Assembly: GCF_000248075.1 (NCBI RefSeq)
Contig: NZ_BAFB01000132.1
Location: 1-64,000, forward strand
Reading direction: 5' to 3'
From: Gordonia otitidis NBRC 100426
GTDB lineage: Bacteria; Actinomycetota; Actinomycetes; Mycobacteriales; Mycobacteriaceae
Length of the DNA stretch: 64,000 bases
The stretch's first letter is position 1, and each line of letters starts with the position of its first letter. Both the position numbers and the translations under genes were made by a program. The notes below the pieces were generated by a model. It was not told the origin of the DNA and made no database searches. It saw only the letters and a list, made by a program, of their open reading frames with translations. Below, piece after piece: positions 40,696 to 49,391 of the stretch.

Positions 40696-42232
40696 TGCCG
40701 ACGCCGGTTTCGGGGAATGATTCGACGATCTTGACGGCGTCGGGGAGCTTCCACTCGGCGAGACCGTTCTCACGTACGAACCGTCGGATGCCGGCGAGAT
40801 CCGGCGGATCGTCGACATCGTCGGGGATCAGGTAGGCGCACGTCCGCTCGCCCAGATACTCGTCGGCGACGGCAACGACGATCGCATCGCGCACCGCGGG
40901 ATGGGTCAGCAGCTGTTCCTCGAGCTGTTCGGCCGACACCTTCTCACCCCCACGGTTGACCCGATCACCACCACGCCCGCGAACGACGACGTTCCCGTCG
41001 GCGGTGAGTTCGACGATGTCCCCGGTGCGATACCAACCGTCGGGTGCGAACGATGCCGGACTCGCCCCCTGCCAGTACGCCCGGATCGTGTACGGCCCCT
41101 GGGTCTCGAGGAAGCCGGGCCCCGAGCCGGCGTCGTCGCCGTTCTCGTCGACGAGTCGGATCTGGTCGGCACCCGACATCGGACGCCCCTGCGTCGTGGT
41201 GATCGCCTCGATCGGATCGTCGAGCCTCGTGTAACAGACGAGCCCTTCGGCCATCCCGAACACCTGCTGCAACCGCACTCCGAGCGCAGGCCCGATCCGG
41301 CGCGCGAGTTCGTCGGGACAGCGGGCCCCACCGACCTGAATGGTCTCCAGCGACGAGATGTCGAAGTCCGTTCCCGCTTCCGCGGTCTCGGTCCACAGTC
41401 GCGCCAGCGGGGGCACCAGTCCGGTCATGGTGACCCGCTCGCGCTCCACCATCTGCCAGGCCACCGAGGGTGCCGGTGACGCGGTGAGAGCGATGGTTCC
41501 GCCCGCGCACATCGCGCCGAGGATGCCGGGCGAACTCATCGGGAAATTGTGTGCGACCGGAAGTGTCGCAAGATAGACCGTCTCGGCGTCGACCCCGCAC
41601 AGTTCGTTGCTCCGCCGGACGCTGTAGAGGTAATCGTCGTGGGTGCGCGGGATGAGTTTCGGGATCCCCGTGCTCCCGCCTGAGAGCTGTAGAAAGGCCA
41701 GAGCTGCGGGATCGGCACGTGGATGCTCGACGGGGTCGGCACAGATCGCGTCGAGGTCGTCGGCGTCGACCCAGTGCCGCACCGAATCAACCTGCGCTGC
41801 AATGGTGTCCGCCAGACTCGCATAGTCGAAACCGGCGTCGTGACGTGGCGAGATGACGGCGACCGCCCCGGCGGCACGGGCGATACCGACGAGTTCACCC
41901 GCACGATGGGCCGGCAGCGTGAACACCGGGATGGCACCCACGCGGAACAGTGCGAAGACCGCTTCGACATAGCAGGCGCGGTTGGGGATCTGCACGATCA
42001 CCCGATCGGTGGGTGCGATGCCGAGAGCGACGAGTCCCGCCGCGATCCGACCCACCCGCGCGTCGAGGTCTGCGTACGTCAGTCGACGGTCGATGTCGAC
42101 CACGGCTGTCCGGTGTGCGGTGTCGGGTGCAGCGGCGCGCGCGTGCAGCACGTCGTCGAACGTCTCCCCGGCCCACAGGCCGTTCGCCCGATATTCTGCG
42201 TCGAGTTCCGGGGGCCATGCAGACACGAACAT
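40655..42232 (-). CDS. 2,3-dihydroxybenzoate-AMP ligase (EntE/DhbE type)
   Basis: A 525-residue stand-alone aryl-acid adenylating enzyme. It has LQLSGGSTGIPKLIPRTH (ATP loop), PVAHNFPMSSPG with the Asn that marks aryl-acid activators in place of the Asp of amino-acid domains, FGMAEGLVCYTRLDD, DGWYRTGD and the C-terminal GKVSRKKLRELL with the catalytic Lys. It activates the aryl acid as the adenylate and loads it on the free-standing carrier protein; DHB is favoured over salicylate because a complete DHB pathway is encoded nearby. The ATG at 42232 abuts an iron box at 42233-42251, leaving no room for a usual ribosome site, so a leaderless transcript is likely. It is divergent from isochorismatase. 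Confidence 0.93.
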   Translation of the reverse strand: MFVSAWPPELDAEYRANGLWAGETFDDVLHARAAAPDTAHRTAVVDIDRRLTYADLDARVGRIAAGLVALGIAPTDRVIVQIPNRACYVEAVFALFRVGAIPVFTLPAHRAGELVGIARAAGAVAVISPRHDAGFDYASLADTIAAQVDSVRHWVDADDLDAICADPVEHPRADPAALAFLQLSGGSTGIPKLIPRTHDDYLYSVRRSNELCGVDAETVYLATLPVAHNFPMSSPGILGAMCAGGTIALTASPAPSVAWQMVERERVTMTGLVPPLARLWTETAEAGTDFDISSLETIQVGGARCPDELARRIGPALGVRLQQVFGMAEGLVCYTRLDDPIEAITTTQGRPMSGADQIRLVDENGDDAGSGPGFLETQGPYTIRAYWQGASPASFAPDGWYRTGDIVELTADGNVVVRGRGGDRVNRGGEKVSAEQLEEQLLTHPAVRDAIVVAVADEYLGERTCAYLIPDDVDDPPDLAGIRRFVRENGLAEWKLPDAVKIVESFPETGVGKVSRKKLRELLAG

Positions 42233-42251
42233 AAAGGTGAGGCTACCCTAA
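42233..42251. promoter_or_regulatory. Iron box between two divergent start codons
   Basis: AAAGGTGAGGCTACCCTAA matches the IdeR consensus TTAGGTTAGGCTAACCTAA at 15 of 19 positions. It occupies 19 of the 23 bases between the ATG of the ligase and the GTG of isochorismatase. Candidate -10 elements lie within it for both directions: TACCCT six bases before the GTG, and on the other strand TAGCCT seven bases before the ATG. One bound repressor would block both genes. Confidence 0.82.
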
Positions 42252-42255
42252 CGGG

Positions 42256-42960
42256 GTGGCTATCCCGACGATCACCCCGTATCAGATCCCCGAGGGGCCG
42301 TTCCCTGCCCGAGTTGACTGGCAGCTGAATCCCGCACGCGCCGCGCTGCTGATCCACGACATGCAGAACTACTTCATCGACGCCTACGACACGCAGGCCG
42401 AGCCGATGGCGACCGTGCTGCCGAACATGGTCGCGATCCGCGAGGCGTGTGCGTCGGCTGGCGTGCCGGTCGTCTACACGGCACAACCCGGCGACCAGCA
42501 TCCGTCGCGGCGCGGCATTCTCGCCGACTTCTGGGGCAGAGGCCTCGATTCCGGGCGCGACGAGAACATCATCGACGAGTTGGCGCCGCGACCCGGCGAC
42601 ATCACGGTCACCAAGTGGCGATACTCCGGATTCCAGCGCACCGATCTGCGACACCTGCTGGCTCACCACGGGCGCGACCAGCTGATCGTCATCGGCGTCT
42701 ACGCCCACATGGGCTGCATGATCAGCGCCACCGAGGCCTTCATGATGGATGTCCAGCCGTTCTTCGTCGCCGACGCCGTTGCCGACTTCACACGGGAAGA
42801 ACACGAGATGGCGTGCAGCTACGTGGGCAAGCGTGCCGGACGAATCCTGAACTCCCGCAACGTCGTCGACGCACTGCGTCAGCGTTCGGACACCGACGCA
42901 CTGCGCCAGCGTTCGGACACCGACGTGAGGCCGTCGCACGCGAGCCATACGCATGTCTGA
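42256..42960 (+). CDS. Isochorismatase without carrier domain (EntB/DhbB-like)
   Basis: A 234-residue isochorismate lyase domain that yields 2,3-dihydro-2,3-dihydroxybenzoate and pyruvate. The N-terminus (VAIPTITPYQIPEG) aligns with EntB from its first residue, which fixes the GTG start. Catalytic segments are LLIHDMQNYF (Asp), VTKWRYSGF (Lys) and YAHMGCMISATEAFMMD (Cys). Unlike EntB and VibB it has no C-terminal aryl carrier domain; a separate carrier is encoded at 14843-15109. The C-terminal tail holds a 27-bp tandem repeat giving DALRQRSDT twice. Its stop overlaps the dehydrogenase start by eight bases. Confidence 0.93.
   Translation: MAIPTITPYQIPEGPFPARVDWQLNPARAALLIHDMQNYFIDAYDTQAEPMATVLPNMVAIREACASAGVPVVYTAQPGDQHPSRRGILADFWGRGLDSGRDENIIDELAPRPGDITVTKWRYSGFQRTDLRHLLAHHGRDQLIVIGVYAHMGCMISATEAFMMDVQPFFVADAVADFTREEHEMACSYVGKRAGRILNSRNVVDALRQRSDTDALRQRSDTDVRPSHASHTHV
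42868..42921. repeat. 27-bp in-frame tandem repeat at the end of isochorismatase
   Basis: Two copies of a 27-bp unit (42868-42894 and 42895-42921) differ at a single base. They encode DALRQRSDT twice in the C-terminal tail, outside the catalytic domain. The unit is a multiple of three, so the frame is kept. Confidence 0.92.
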
Positions 42961-43666
42961 CCCCGGAACTCTCTCGGGGTTGCGTGCCGTCGTGACCGGC
43001 GCCGCGGGAGGTATCGGTGCCGCCGTCACCGCCGCACTGCGCAGCGACGGAGCGCTGGTCGATGCGTGGGACATTCTGGCGCGCAACGATCTTCGTACCG
43101 TAGATGTCACCGACCGAGCGGCGGTGATCGACGCGTGGCACGCAGCAAGCTCGAGCGGTCCCATCGACATCGTCGTCTCGGCGGCGGGCGTGATGTCCGA
43201 CGACTGGGACACATGCATGGCCGTCAACGCCGACGGGGTACGCAACCTGCTCGACGTCGCGATCGACGACCTGACCGGCCGAAAAAGCGGTGCCGTCGTG
43301 GTGATCTCGAGCAATGCCGGTGCCATCCCACGATCAGGATTGGCCGCGTACGCCGCATCGAAAGCCGCCGCGACGTCGTATACGCGGAGCCTTGGGTTGC
43401 GCGCCGCGCCCGACGGAGTGCGGGTCAACATCGTGTCCCCCGGCTCGACGGACACACCGATGCTTCGCGGCATGTGGTCCGACGACACAGCCCACGACCG
43501 GGTACTCGCCGGGGAACCCGAGGCCTTCCGTCTCGGAATCCCGCTGGGGCGCATCGCAACTCCCGAGGACATAGCCGCCGCCGTCGTGTTCCTGGCGTCC
43601 GACGCCGCGCGTCATATCACCATGCACGACCTGCGCGTTGACGGAGGTGCAACGTTGGACATGTGA
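42953..43666 (+). CDS. 2,3-dihydro-2,3-dihydroxybenzoate dehydrogenase (EntA/DhbA type)
   Basis: A 237-residue short-chain dehydrogenase that oxidises 2,3-dihydro-DHB to 2,3-dihydroxybenzoate with NAD+. It shows VTGAAGGIGAAV (cofactor loop), the catalytic SSNAGAIPRSGLAAYAASKAA with Tyr and Lys, and NIVSPGSTDTPM. An early DILARNDLRTVDVTD matches the family's NAD-specific segment in position. The ATG overlaps the end of the isochorismatase gene (ATGTCTGA), so the last two DHB enzymes are made together. A 57-base gap leads to the siderophore-binding lipoprotein on the same strand. Confidence 0.93.
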   Translation: MSDPGTLSGLRAVVTGAAGGIGAAVTAALRSDGALVDAWDILARNDLRTVDVTDRAAVIDAWHAASSSGPIDIVVSAAGVMSDDWDTCMAVNADGVRNLLDVAIDDLTGRKSGAVVVISSNAGAIPRSGLAAYAASKAAATSYTRSLGLRAAPDGVRVNIVSPGSTDTPMLRGMWSDDTAHDRVLAGEPEAFRLGIPLGRIATPEDIAAAVVFLASDAARHITMHDLRVDGGATLDM

Positions 43667-43723
43667 TGTGCGATATACACCTCTGTGGAACCAGACAAAA
43701 CCGTCATCGACGATTGGATTGAA

Positions 43724-44701
43724 GTGAAACACACGCGCCGCACCACGCGGGCACTCGCAGTCCTGCTCACCGCAGGATTGATCGGCTTCCTGGCAGCATG
43801 CTCTTCCTCGGACGACGACAACGCGTCGTCCTCGTCATCGGAATCGTTCACCCCGGTGACGATCGATCACGAGTTCGGCAGCACGAAGATCGACAAGAAG
43901 CCCACCAAGGTGGTCTCGCTGATCACCGACTGGACCGATACCCTCGCCGCTCTGAACGTGCCGATCACCGCGGAATTCGTGCCCCAGGGCAGCAAATCGT
44001 TCGAGTGGACACCCAAGCACGACAGCGAAGTGGTGCAGGTTGCTGACCCCTCGCAGGTGAGTGTCGGCGAACTCGCCAAGTACCAGCCGGATCTGATCCT
44101 TGCCGGCTACCTCGGCGACAAGAGCCGCTACGACAAGCTCGCCGAGATCGCGCCGACCATCCCGGTCCTGGTGAAGGGCGCGACGGCCGACACGTGGGAG
44201 AAGATCACCACCACCGCGGGTGAGATCTTCGGCAAGCAGCAGCAGGCGACCGAACTCGTCGACTCGACCAACAAGAAGATCGCCGATTTCAAGTCCCAGC
44301 ATCCGGCCGCAATGGGCAAGACCTTCACCTTTGCGCAGGTCGGTCCGACCGGTCAGGTCGGCGCGATCAACACGACCGAGGATGCGGCCGCAGGCCTGAT
44401 CGCACAACTCGGGTTCACCCTGAATCCGAAGGTCGCCGAGCAGCACAAGGAGGGCTCGACCCGCTCGTTGATCTCTGCCGAGCGCATCGACCTTCTCGAT
44501 TCGGATCTGCTCGTGGTCTACGTCCCGGGTGGCGATCCCGCAGTCGCCGAGCGCGTTCCGGGATGGTCGTCGCTGCCCGCGGTCAAGAACGGCACCGTGA
44601 TCTTCCTCGATGACAACACACAGCCGGCCTTCAGTGTGCCCAGCGCGCCGTCGGTCGGATTCGTCATCGACAAGCTCGACCCCGTGGCCGCCAAGCTGTG
44701 A
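43724..44701 (+). CDS. Ferric-siderophore ABC transporter substrate-binding lipoprotein
   Basis: A 325-residue class III binding protein (FepB/FhuD fold). From the GTG at 43724 the signal peptide KHTRRTTRALAVLL ends in a lipobox LAAC, so the mature protein is anchored by a lipidated Cys. The two lobes start with DHEFGSTKIDKKPTKVVSL and YQPDLILAG, followed by the long linking helix. An earlier GTG at 43685 would add 13 mostly acidic residues before the signal and is unlikely. It should capture the ferric siderophore outside the membrane; its permease and ATPase are not in this window. It probably belongs to the isochorismatase operon and so is iron-regulated. Confidence 0.9.
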   Translation: MKHTRRTTRALAVLLTAGLIGFLAACSSSDDDNASSSSSESFTPVTIDHEFGSTKIDKKPTKVVSLITDWTDTLAALNVPITAEFVPQGSKSFEWTPKHDSEVVQVADPSQVSVGELAKYQPDLILAGYLGDKSRYDKLAEIAPTIPVLVKGATADTWEKITTTAGEIFGKQQQATELVDSTNKKIADFKSQHPAAMGKTFTFAQVGPTGQVGAINTTEDAAAGLIAQLGFTLNPKVAEQHKEGSTRSLISAERIDLLDSDLLVVYVPGGDPAVAERVPGWSSLPAVKNGTVIFLDDNTQPAFSVPSAPSVGFVIDKLDPVAAKL

Positions 44702-44723
44702 GATAGACCCCGGGCTCATACGA

Positions 44724-44763
44724 CGAGGAGCGCTCGGCTGGACGTCCAGCCGAGCGCTCCTCG
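44724..44763. terminator. Perfect 40-bp palindrome, bidirectional terminator
   Basis: A perfect inverted repeat from CGAGGAGCGCTCGGCTGG to its complement around ACGT lies 22 bases after the lipoprotein stop. It is between two convergent genes and would form a very stable hairpin from either strand. There is no T run, as often in high-GC actinobacteria. It separates the siderophore cluster from the flanking hydrolase. Confidence 0.8.
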
Positions 44764-44803
44764 CATCTGTACCGCTCGGTGCGTGTGACCTCGCGTGGTC
44801 TCG

Positions 44804-45997
44804 CTAGCCCTTCGGCCAGTTCAGTCCCTGCGACCACGCGAGGGCATTGGTCTCCGCGTACACCCCGACACCGTGACCGGCCTGATAGGTCCGCAGATCG
44901 ACGGTGACACCGTTGCCGCGTGCGCGGTCGACCCACTGTTGGGTCAGCGGAGCGAACGCGACCGGGTCCAGGGTGCCCTGCTGCACCAGGATCGGCGCCG
45001 GGTAGCCCTTCTCCGGAACCGAGGTCACCGACCGGAGCGCGGGGATCAGCGGACCCTCGTTGAACGGCCTGGCCACCAGTTGACCGACGCTCATACCCTT
45101 CGTGGCGCGTCCCTGGTTCGGGTAGCACAGCGTCTGCGCGTCCTCGACCACCTTGCGTCCCTGCGGGGTCAGATAGGAGTCGACGTCGACGTCGGGGCGG
45201 GCAACCTTCAGCCCGGCGAGCACGTAGGAGAAGTAGGTCACGTAATCGGGGACCTCGACGGGCGGCACGCCCGGTCGGATGACGGAGAAGTAGTCGGCGA
45301 TGTCGACCGGCGGGGAGGTCGCTGCCACACCGACGTTGGTGAGTTCGGGAGCGTAGGACGGCGCGAGGTGACCTGCCCACAACGAGGCATGTGCGCCCTG
45401 CGAGCCTCCCGACGACAAGAAGCCCCGGGACACCGCGGAGTTCGTGTACCGAGGCGTCACCACGCGGGCCGCGCGCACCGAATCGATGATGTTCTTACCC
45501 GCAACGTCGCCGTCGAGGTAGGCATGGACGCCCGGTCCGCCGATACCTGCGTACTCGGTCGCCGCGATCACATAGCCCTTCTTCAACCACGGTCCGAGCC
45601 AATCGTCGTACCGACCCTGATGTCCCATGCGATCGGTGACAGTGCAGTCGTCGCCGAGACCTGCGGTGCCGTGTCCGTACGCGAGTACGCGATAACCACC
45701 TGCCGGCGCCGTGACAGCCGGAATCATGATCGTGGCGCGCACCGGGACGAGCCGGCCGTCCGACTGCGCCGAGAGATAGGTCACCGCAATGACTTTGCCC
45801 GCACCGGCGACCTTCGCGTCTGGTCGGTCGGTGATGTCCTCGGCAGTGAGTACGGTGCCCGCAGTCGACGGCGCGGCGTCGGCCGGTGCCGACGTCACGG
45901 TGAGTGCGAGCCCCACGACGAGGGCCAACAGCATCGACACACCCGCTCCGAGTGTCGCGGCGACACGGCGTCGCGGGATCCGGGCCTGAGAACTCAT
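44804..45997 (-). CDS. Secreted lipase/esterase (alpha/beta hydrolase, secretory lipase family)
   Basis: A 397-residue exported hydrolase. A signal peptide with a twin-Arg-like RIPRRRVAATLGAG start and a long hydrophobic core ends near APADAAP. The nucleophile elbow is SSGGSQGAHAS (GxSxG), the acid is likely Asp in QQGTLDPVAF and the base His in YQAGHGVGVY. The fold resembles LIP-family secretory lipases, with YGHGTAGLGDDC near the oxyanion hole. The ATG at 45997 has GGAAGGCGG upstream; an ATG five codons earlier is inside that site. It lies next to the siderophore cluster and has an iron-box-like site upstream (46032-46050), but its substrate is unknown. Confidence 0.85.
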   Translation of the reverse strand: MSSQARIPRRRVAATLGAGVSMLLALVVGLALTVTSAPADAAPSTAGTVLTAEDITDRPDAKVAGAGKVIAVTYLSAQSDGRLVPVRATIMIPAVTAPAGGYRVLAYGHGTAGLGDDCTVTDRMGHQGRYDDWLGPWLKKGYVIAATEYAGIGGPGVHAYLDGDVAGKNIIDSVRAARVVTPRYTNSAVSRGFLSSGGSQGAHASLWAGHLAPSYAPELTNVGVAATSPPVDIADYFSVIRPGVPPVEVPDYVTYFSYVLAGLKVARPDVDVDSYLTPQGRKVVEDAQTLCYPNQGRATKGMSVGQLVARPFNEGPLIPALRSVTSVPEKGYPAPILVQQGTLDPVAFAPLTQQWVDRARGNGVTVDLRTYQAGHGVGVYAETNALAWSQGLNWPKG

Positions 45998-46031
45998 GAG
46001 ACCGCCTTCCATACGCAGAGACCGCCCGAGA

Positions 46032-46050
46032 TTAGGCGACCCTAAGCAAC
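46032..46050. promoter_or_regulatory. Weak iron-box-like site
   Basis: On the minus strand, GTTGCTTAGGGTCGCCTAA matches the IdeR consensus at 13 of 19 positions. It is about 35 bp upstream of the secreted hydrolase start. The left half is poor, so this may be chance. Confidence 0.35.
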
Positions 46051-46090
46051 CTAGCAGGCCTAACTGTCCGATCGGTGCGCGCCCCGGATG

Positions 46091-47083
46091 TCACGCGCGG
46101 TCGAAAGCCGTGAGGATCTCCTGCGCCGCAAGAGCGGGTGTGACGTCTCCGGACGCAATACGCCTCTCGACATCTGTTCTGACCGCAGCGACGTCGGGGC
46201 TTGCCGCGAGGCGATTGAGTACCTCGTCGCGCACCATCGTCCAGGTCCAATCGATCTGTTGACGACTGCGTCGGGCGTCGAACTCCCCCGCTTCGACCAA
46301 TGCGGAGTGGTGACGTTCGACCGTCGACCAGAACTCGTCGATGCCGGTCTTCTCGAGTGCACTCATCGTCAGCACCGGGGGCACCCAGAGCGCGTCGTGG
46401 GGGTAGATCAGCTTCAGTGCGTTCTTCAGTTCGCGCGCAGCACCTTTGGCCTCGGTGAGATGCGAGCCATCCGCCTTGTTGACCACGATCACGTCGGCGA
46501 GTTCGAGGACACCCTTCTTGATGCCCTGCAGCGAGTCGCCGGTGCGCGCAAGTGTGAGGAACGTGAAGGTGTCCACCATGTTGGCCACGGTCACCTCCGA
46601 CTGGCCGACTCCCACCGTCTCGACCAGCGCGACGTCGAATCCGGCGGCCTCCACGAGCACGATGGTCTCGCGCGTCGCCTTGGCGACACCGCCGAGCGTC
46701 CCGGAGGTGGGTGACGGACGGATGTAGGCGTCGGGGTGCACGGCGAGCGTGCCCATCCGGGTTTTGTCGCCGAGGATCGATCCCCCGGTGCGCGTGGACG
46801 ACGGATCGACAGCGAGGACCGCCACCCGATGCCCCTGCTCGATCAGATGCATGCCGAGGGCTTCGATCGTCGTCGACTTGCCCACTCCGGGTACCCCGGT
46901 GATGCCGACCCGGAACGACTTCCCCGCGTGGGGCGTCACCCGCAACAGAAGCTCTTGCGCCGCCCGCCGGTGATCGGCCCGGGTGGACTCGACGAGCGTG
47001 ATCGCGCGAGCGAGGTCGGCGCGACGATCACCGAGGACGCCGTCGGCCAACGCATCGACGTCGACCCGGCGCTGCACACCCAT
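46091..47083 (-). CDS. meaB: Methylmalonyl-CoA mutase-associated GTPase MeaB
   Basis: A 330-residue G3E-family P-loop GTPase that protects methylmalonyl-CoA mutase and gates delivery of its adenosylcobalamin. It has the Walker A loop GVPGVGKST, AVDPSSTRTGGSILGDKTRM, the DVALVETVGVGQSE switch region and the guanine-specific VVNKADG. The C-terminal helices form the dimer arm (RRSRQQIDWTWTM). The ATG at 47083 lies 16 bases from the mutB stop in a 17-bp duplicated stretch. It is the third gene of mutA-mutB-meaB, the order known from mycobacteria (Rv1492, Rv1493, Rv1496). Confidence 0.95.
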   Translation of the reverse strand: MGVQRRVDVDALADGVLGDRRADLARAITLVESTRADHRRAAQELLLRVTPHAGKSFRVGITGVPGVGKSTTIEALGMHLIEQGHRVAVLAVDPSSTRTGGSILGDKTRMGTLAVHPDAYIRPSPTSGTLGGVAKATRETIVLVEAAGFDVALVETVGVGQSEVTVANMVDTFTFLTLARTGDSLQGIKKGVLELADVIVVNKADGSHLTEAKGAARELKNALKLIYPHDALWVPPVLTMSALEKTGIDEFWSTVERHHSALVEAGEFDARRSRQQIDWTWTMVRDEVLNRLAASPDVAAVRTDVERRIASGDVTPALAAQEILTAFDRA

Positions 47084-47103
47084 CAGATCTGCACACCCAT
47101 CAG
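47072..47103. repeat. 17-bp tandem duplication at the mutB-meaB junction
   Basis: CTGCACACCCATCAGAT at 47072-47088 is followed by a copy at 47089-47103 that is identical over 15 bases. On the coding (minus) strand one copy contains the mutB stop as TGATG, and the other contains the meaB ATG, also as TGATG. Between them lies a five-codon open frame (MGVQI, stop). Confidence 0.9.
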
Positions 47104-49391
47104 CCGGCAGCCACCTCCGGTAGCTCGAGTTCGAGGTTGTCGGCGAGTTTGGAGATCAACTCGACGGCGGAGTCGGCGATCACGCTGCCCGGCGGGAAGA
47201 TCGCCGCAGCGCCTGCCTCGTAGAGCTCGTCGAAATCTCCCGGTGGGATGACCCCGCCGACGACGATCATGATGTCGTCGCGACCGACCTCGGCCAGCGC
47301 CTTGCGCAGTGCGGGCACGAGCGTGAGATGGCCTGCGGCGAGCGACGAGACCCCGACGACGTGCACGTCGTTGTCGGCTGCCTGCGCTGCGACCTCCTCC
47401 GGTGTGGCGAACAGCGGGCCGACGTCGACGTCGAATCCGAGGTCGGCGAATGCCGTGGCGATCACCTTCTGGCCACGGTCGTGGCCGTCCTGGCCCATCT
47501 TCGCGACGAGGACACGGGGGCGTCGACCCTCGGCTTCGGCGAAGCGTCGGACGATGTCGGTCGCCGCATCGATGTTGCTCACGTCGCCTGCCTCATGCCG
47601 GTATACCCCGCTGATGGTCTTGATCTGCGCTTGATGGCGACCATAGACCTTTTCCAACGCCGCGGAGATCTCGCCGACCGTCGCCTGGTGGCGCGCCGCC
47701 TCGATCGCGAGGGCCATCAGGTTGTCGTCGAGGCCGTCGGAGCTGCCGGTCGACGCCGCCGCGCGGGTCAGATCGGCGAGTGCCTTGTCGACAGCGACCG
47801 GATCGCGTTGCGCGCGAAGCCGCTCGAGCTTCTCGAGTTGTTCGGCCCGAACCTTGGAGTTCTCGACCTTGAGGACCTCGATCTCCTCGTCGTCGTCGAC
47901 CCGATACTTGTTGACGCCGATGAGCGGTTGCTGCCCGGAATCGATCCGAGCCTGTGTGCGGGCTGCGGCTTCTTCGATGCGCAGCTTGGGTAGGCCCTCG
48001 TTGATGGCCTGGGTCATGCCGCCGGTCTCCTCGACCTCGGCGATGTGGCGGCGTGCCTTCTCGGCAAGCTGTGCGGTGAGCCATTCGACGTAGTTCGAGC
48101 CTGCCCAGGGATCGATCGCGCGGGTCGTCCCTGACTCCTGCTGCAGGAGTAGCTGTGTGTTGCGGGCGATGCGCGCCGAGAAGTCGGTCGGTAGCGCGAT
48201 GGCCTCGTCAAGGGCGTTGGTGTGCAACGACTGCGTGTGCCCCTGAGTCGCTGCCATGGCCTCGACGCACGTTCGTGCCACGTTGTTGAAGACGTCCTGT
48301 GCGGTCAACGACCAGCCGGAGGTCTGCGAATGTGTGCGCAGTGACAGCGATTTCGGGTTCTTCGGCTCGAACTGTGCGACCAGTTCACTCCACAGCAGGC
48401 GTGCCGCGCGCAGCTTGGCGACTTCCATGAAGAAGTTCATGCCGATACCCCAGAAGAAGGATAGGCGCGGCGCGAACTTGTCGATGTCGAGTCCCGCCTC
48501 GATACCCGCACGGATGTACTCGACGCCGTCGGCGAGGGTGTACGCGAGCTCGAGATCGGCTGTGGCCCCGGCCTCCTGGATGTGATAGCCGGAGATGGAG
48601 ATCGAGTTGAACCTCGGCATCCTGGCGCTGGTGTAGGAGAAGATGTCGGAGATGATCCGCATCGACGGCTTCGGCGGATAGATGTAGGTGTTGCGGACCA
48701 TGAACTCTTTGAGAATGTCGTTCTGGATGGTCCCCGCCAGCTTCTCCGGTGGCACGCCCTGTTCTTCTGCGGCAACGACATACAGCGCCAGAATAGGCAG
48801 CACGGCCCCGTTCATCGTCATCGACACCGAGACCGAACCGAGGTCGATACCGTCGAACAACTGACGCATGTCGAGGATCGAGTCGATCGCGACGCCCGCC
48901 ATACCGACATCACCCGCGACGCGCGGGTGATCGGAATCGTAGCCGCGGTGGGTCGCGAGGTCGAAGGCCACCGACAGACCCTTCTGGCCCGCCGCGAGAT
49001 TCCTGCGGTAGAAGGCATTTGACTCCGCTGCCGTGGAGAACCCCGCGTACTGGCGGATCGTCCACGGCTGGTTCACATACATCGTCGGGTACGGACCGCG
49101 GATGAAGGGCGCGGTGCCCGGGATCGAGTCCAGCGGATAGGGGTGCTCGCCGTCACGGGTGACGGCGTCGCGGTCGGCGCGGGTATAGATCGGTTTGACG
49201 TCGATGTGCTCGGGCGTGCTCCAGACCACCTGCTCTGTCGAGTACCCGTTCGCCGCTGCCAGCGAGTCGATCGCCTCGTCGACGTCTGCGAAGTGGACCT
49301 TCGCCACCGGGTCGTCGGAACCGTCGAGCGCGACGTCGGCGAAGCTGCCGATCGTCGAGGCGTGTTCGGTGGTGTGCTGTGTGTCGGTCAT
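47100..49391 (-). CDS. mutB: Methylmalonyl-CoA mutase, large (alpha) subunit
   Basis: A 763-residue adenosylcobalamin enzyme that interconverts (R)-methylmalonyl-CoA and succinyl-CoA. The N-terminal TIM barrel shows [20 protein letters not shown] and the [17 protein letters not shown] substrate region. The C-terminal B12 domain has [16 protein letters not shown], carrying the DxHxxG cobalt-ligand motif, and [13 protein letters not shown]. Length matches the family. The start overlaps the mutA stop by four bases (ATGA). The enzyme links propionate, odd-chain and branched-chain breakdown to the citric acid cycle and supplies methylmalonyl-CoA for methyl-branched lipids. Confidence 0.97.
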   Translation of the reverse strand: MTDTQHTTEHASTIGSFADVALDGSDDPVAKVHFADVDEAIDSLAAANGYSTEQVVWSTPEHIDVKPIYTRADRDAVTRDGEHPYPLDSIPGTAPFIRGPYPTMYVNQPWTIRQYAGFSTAAESNAFYRRNLAAGQKGLSVAFDLATHRGYDSDHPRVAGDVGMAGVAIDSILDMRQLFDGIDLGSVSVSMTMNGAVLPILALYVVAAEEQGVPPEKLAGTIQNDILKEFMVRNTYIYPPKPSMRIISDIFSYTSARMPRFNSISISGYHIQEAGATADLELAYTLADGVEYIRAGIEAGLDIDKFAPRLSFFWGIGMNFFMEVAKLRAARLLWSELVAQFEPKNPKSLSLRTHSQTSGWSLTAQDVFNNVARTCVEAMAATQGHTQSLHTNALDEAIALPTDFSARIARNTQLLLQQESGTTRAIDPWAGSNYVEWLTAQLAEKARRHIAEVEETGGMTQAINEGLPKLRIEEAAARTQARIDSGQQPLIGVNKYRVDDDEEIEVLKVENSKVRAEQLEKLERLRAQRDPVAVDKALADLTRAAASTGSSDGLDDNLMALAIEAARHQATVGEISAALEKVYGRHQAQIKTISGVYRHEAGDVSNIDAATDIVRRFAEAEGRRPRVLVAKMGQDGHDRGQKVIATAFADLGFDVDVGPLFATPEEVAAQAADNDVHVVGVSSLAAGHLTLVPALRKALAEVGRDDIMIVVGGVIPPGDFDELYEAGAAAIFPPGSVIADSAVELISKLADNLELELPEVAAG

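Noticed and set aside
43667-43723. Iron box directly before the siderophore-binding lipoprotein
   Set aside because: No stretch here fits the consensus beyond chance; the gene probably shares the isochorismatase promoter.
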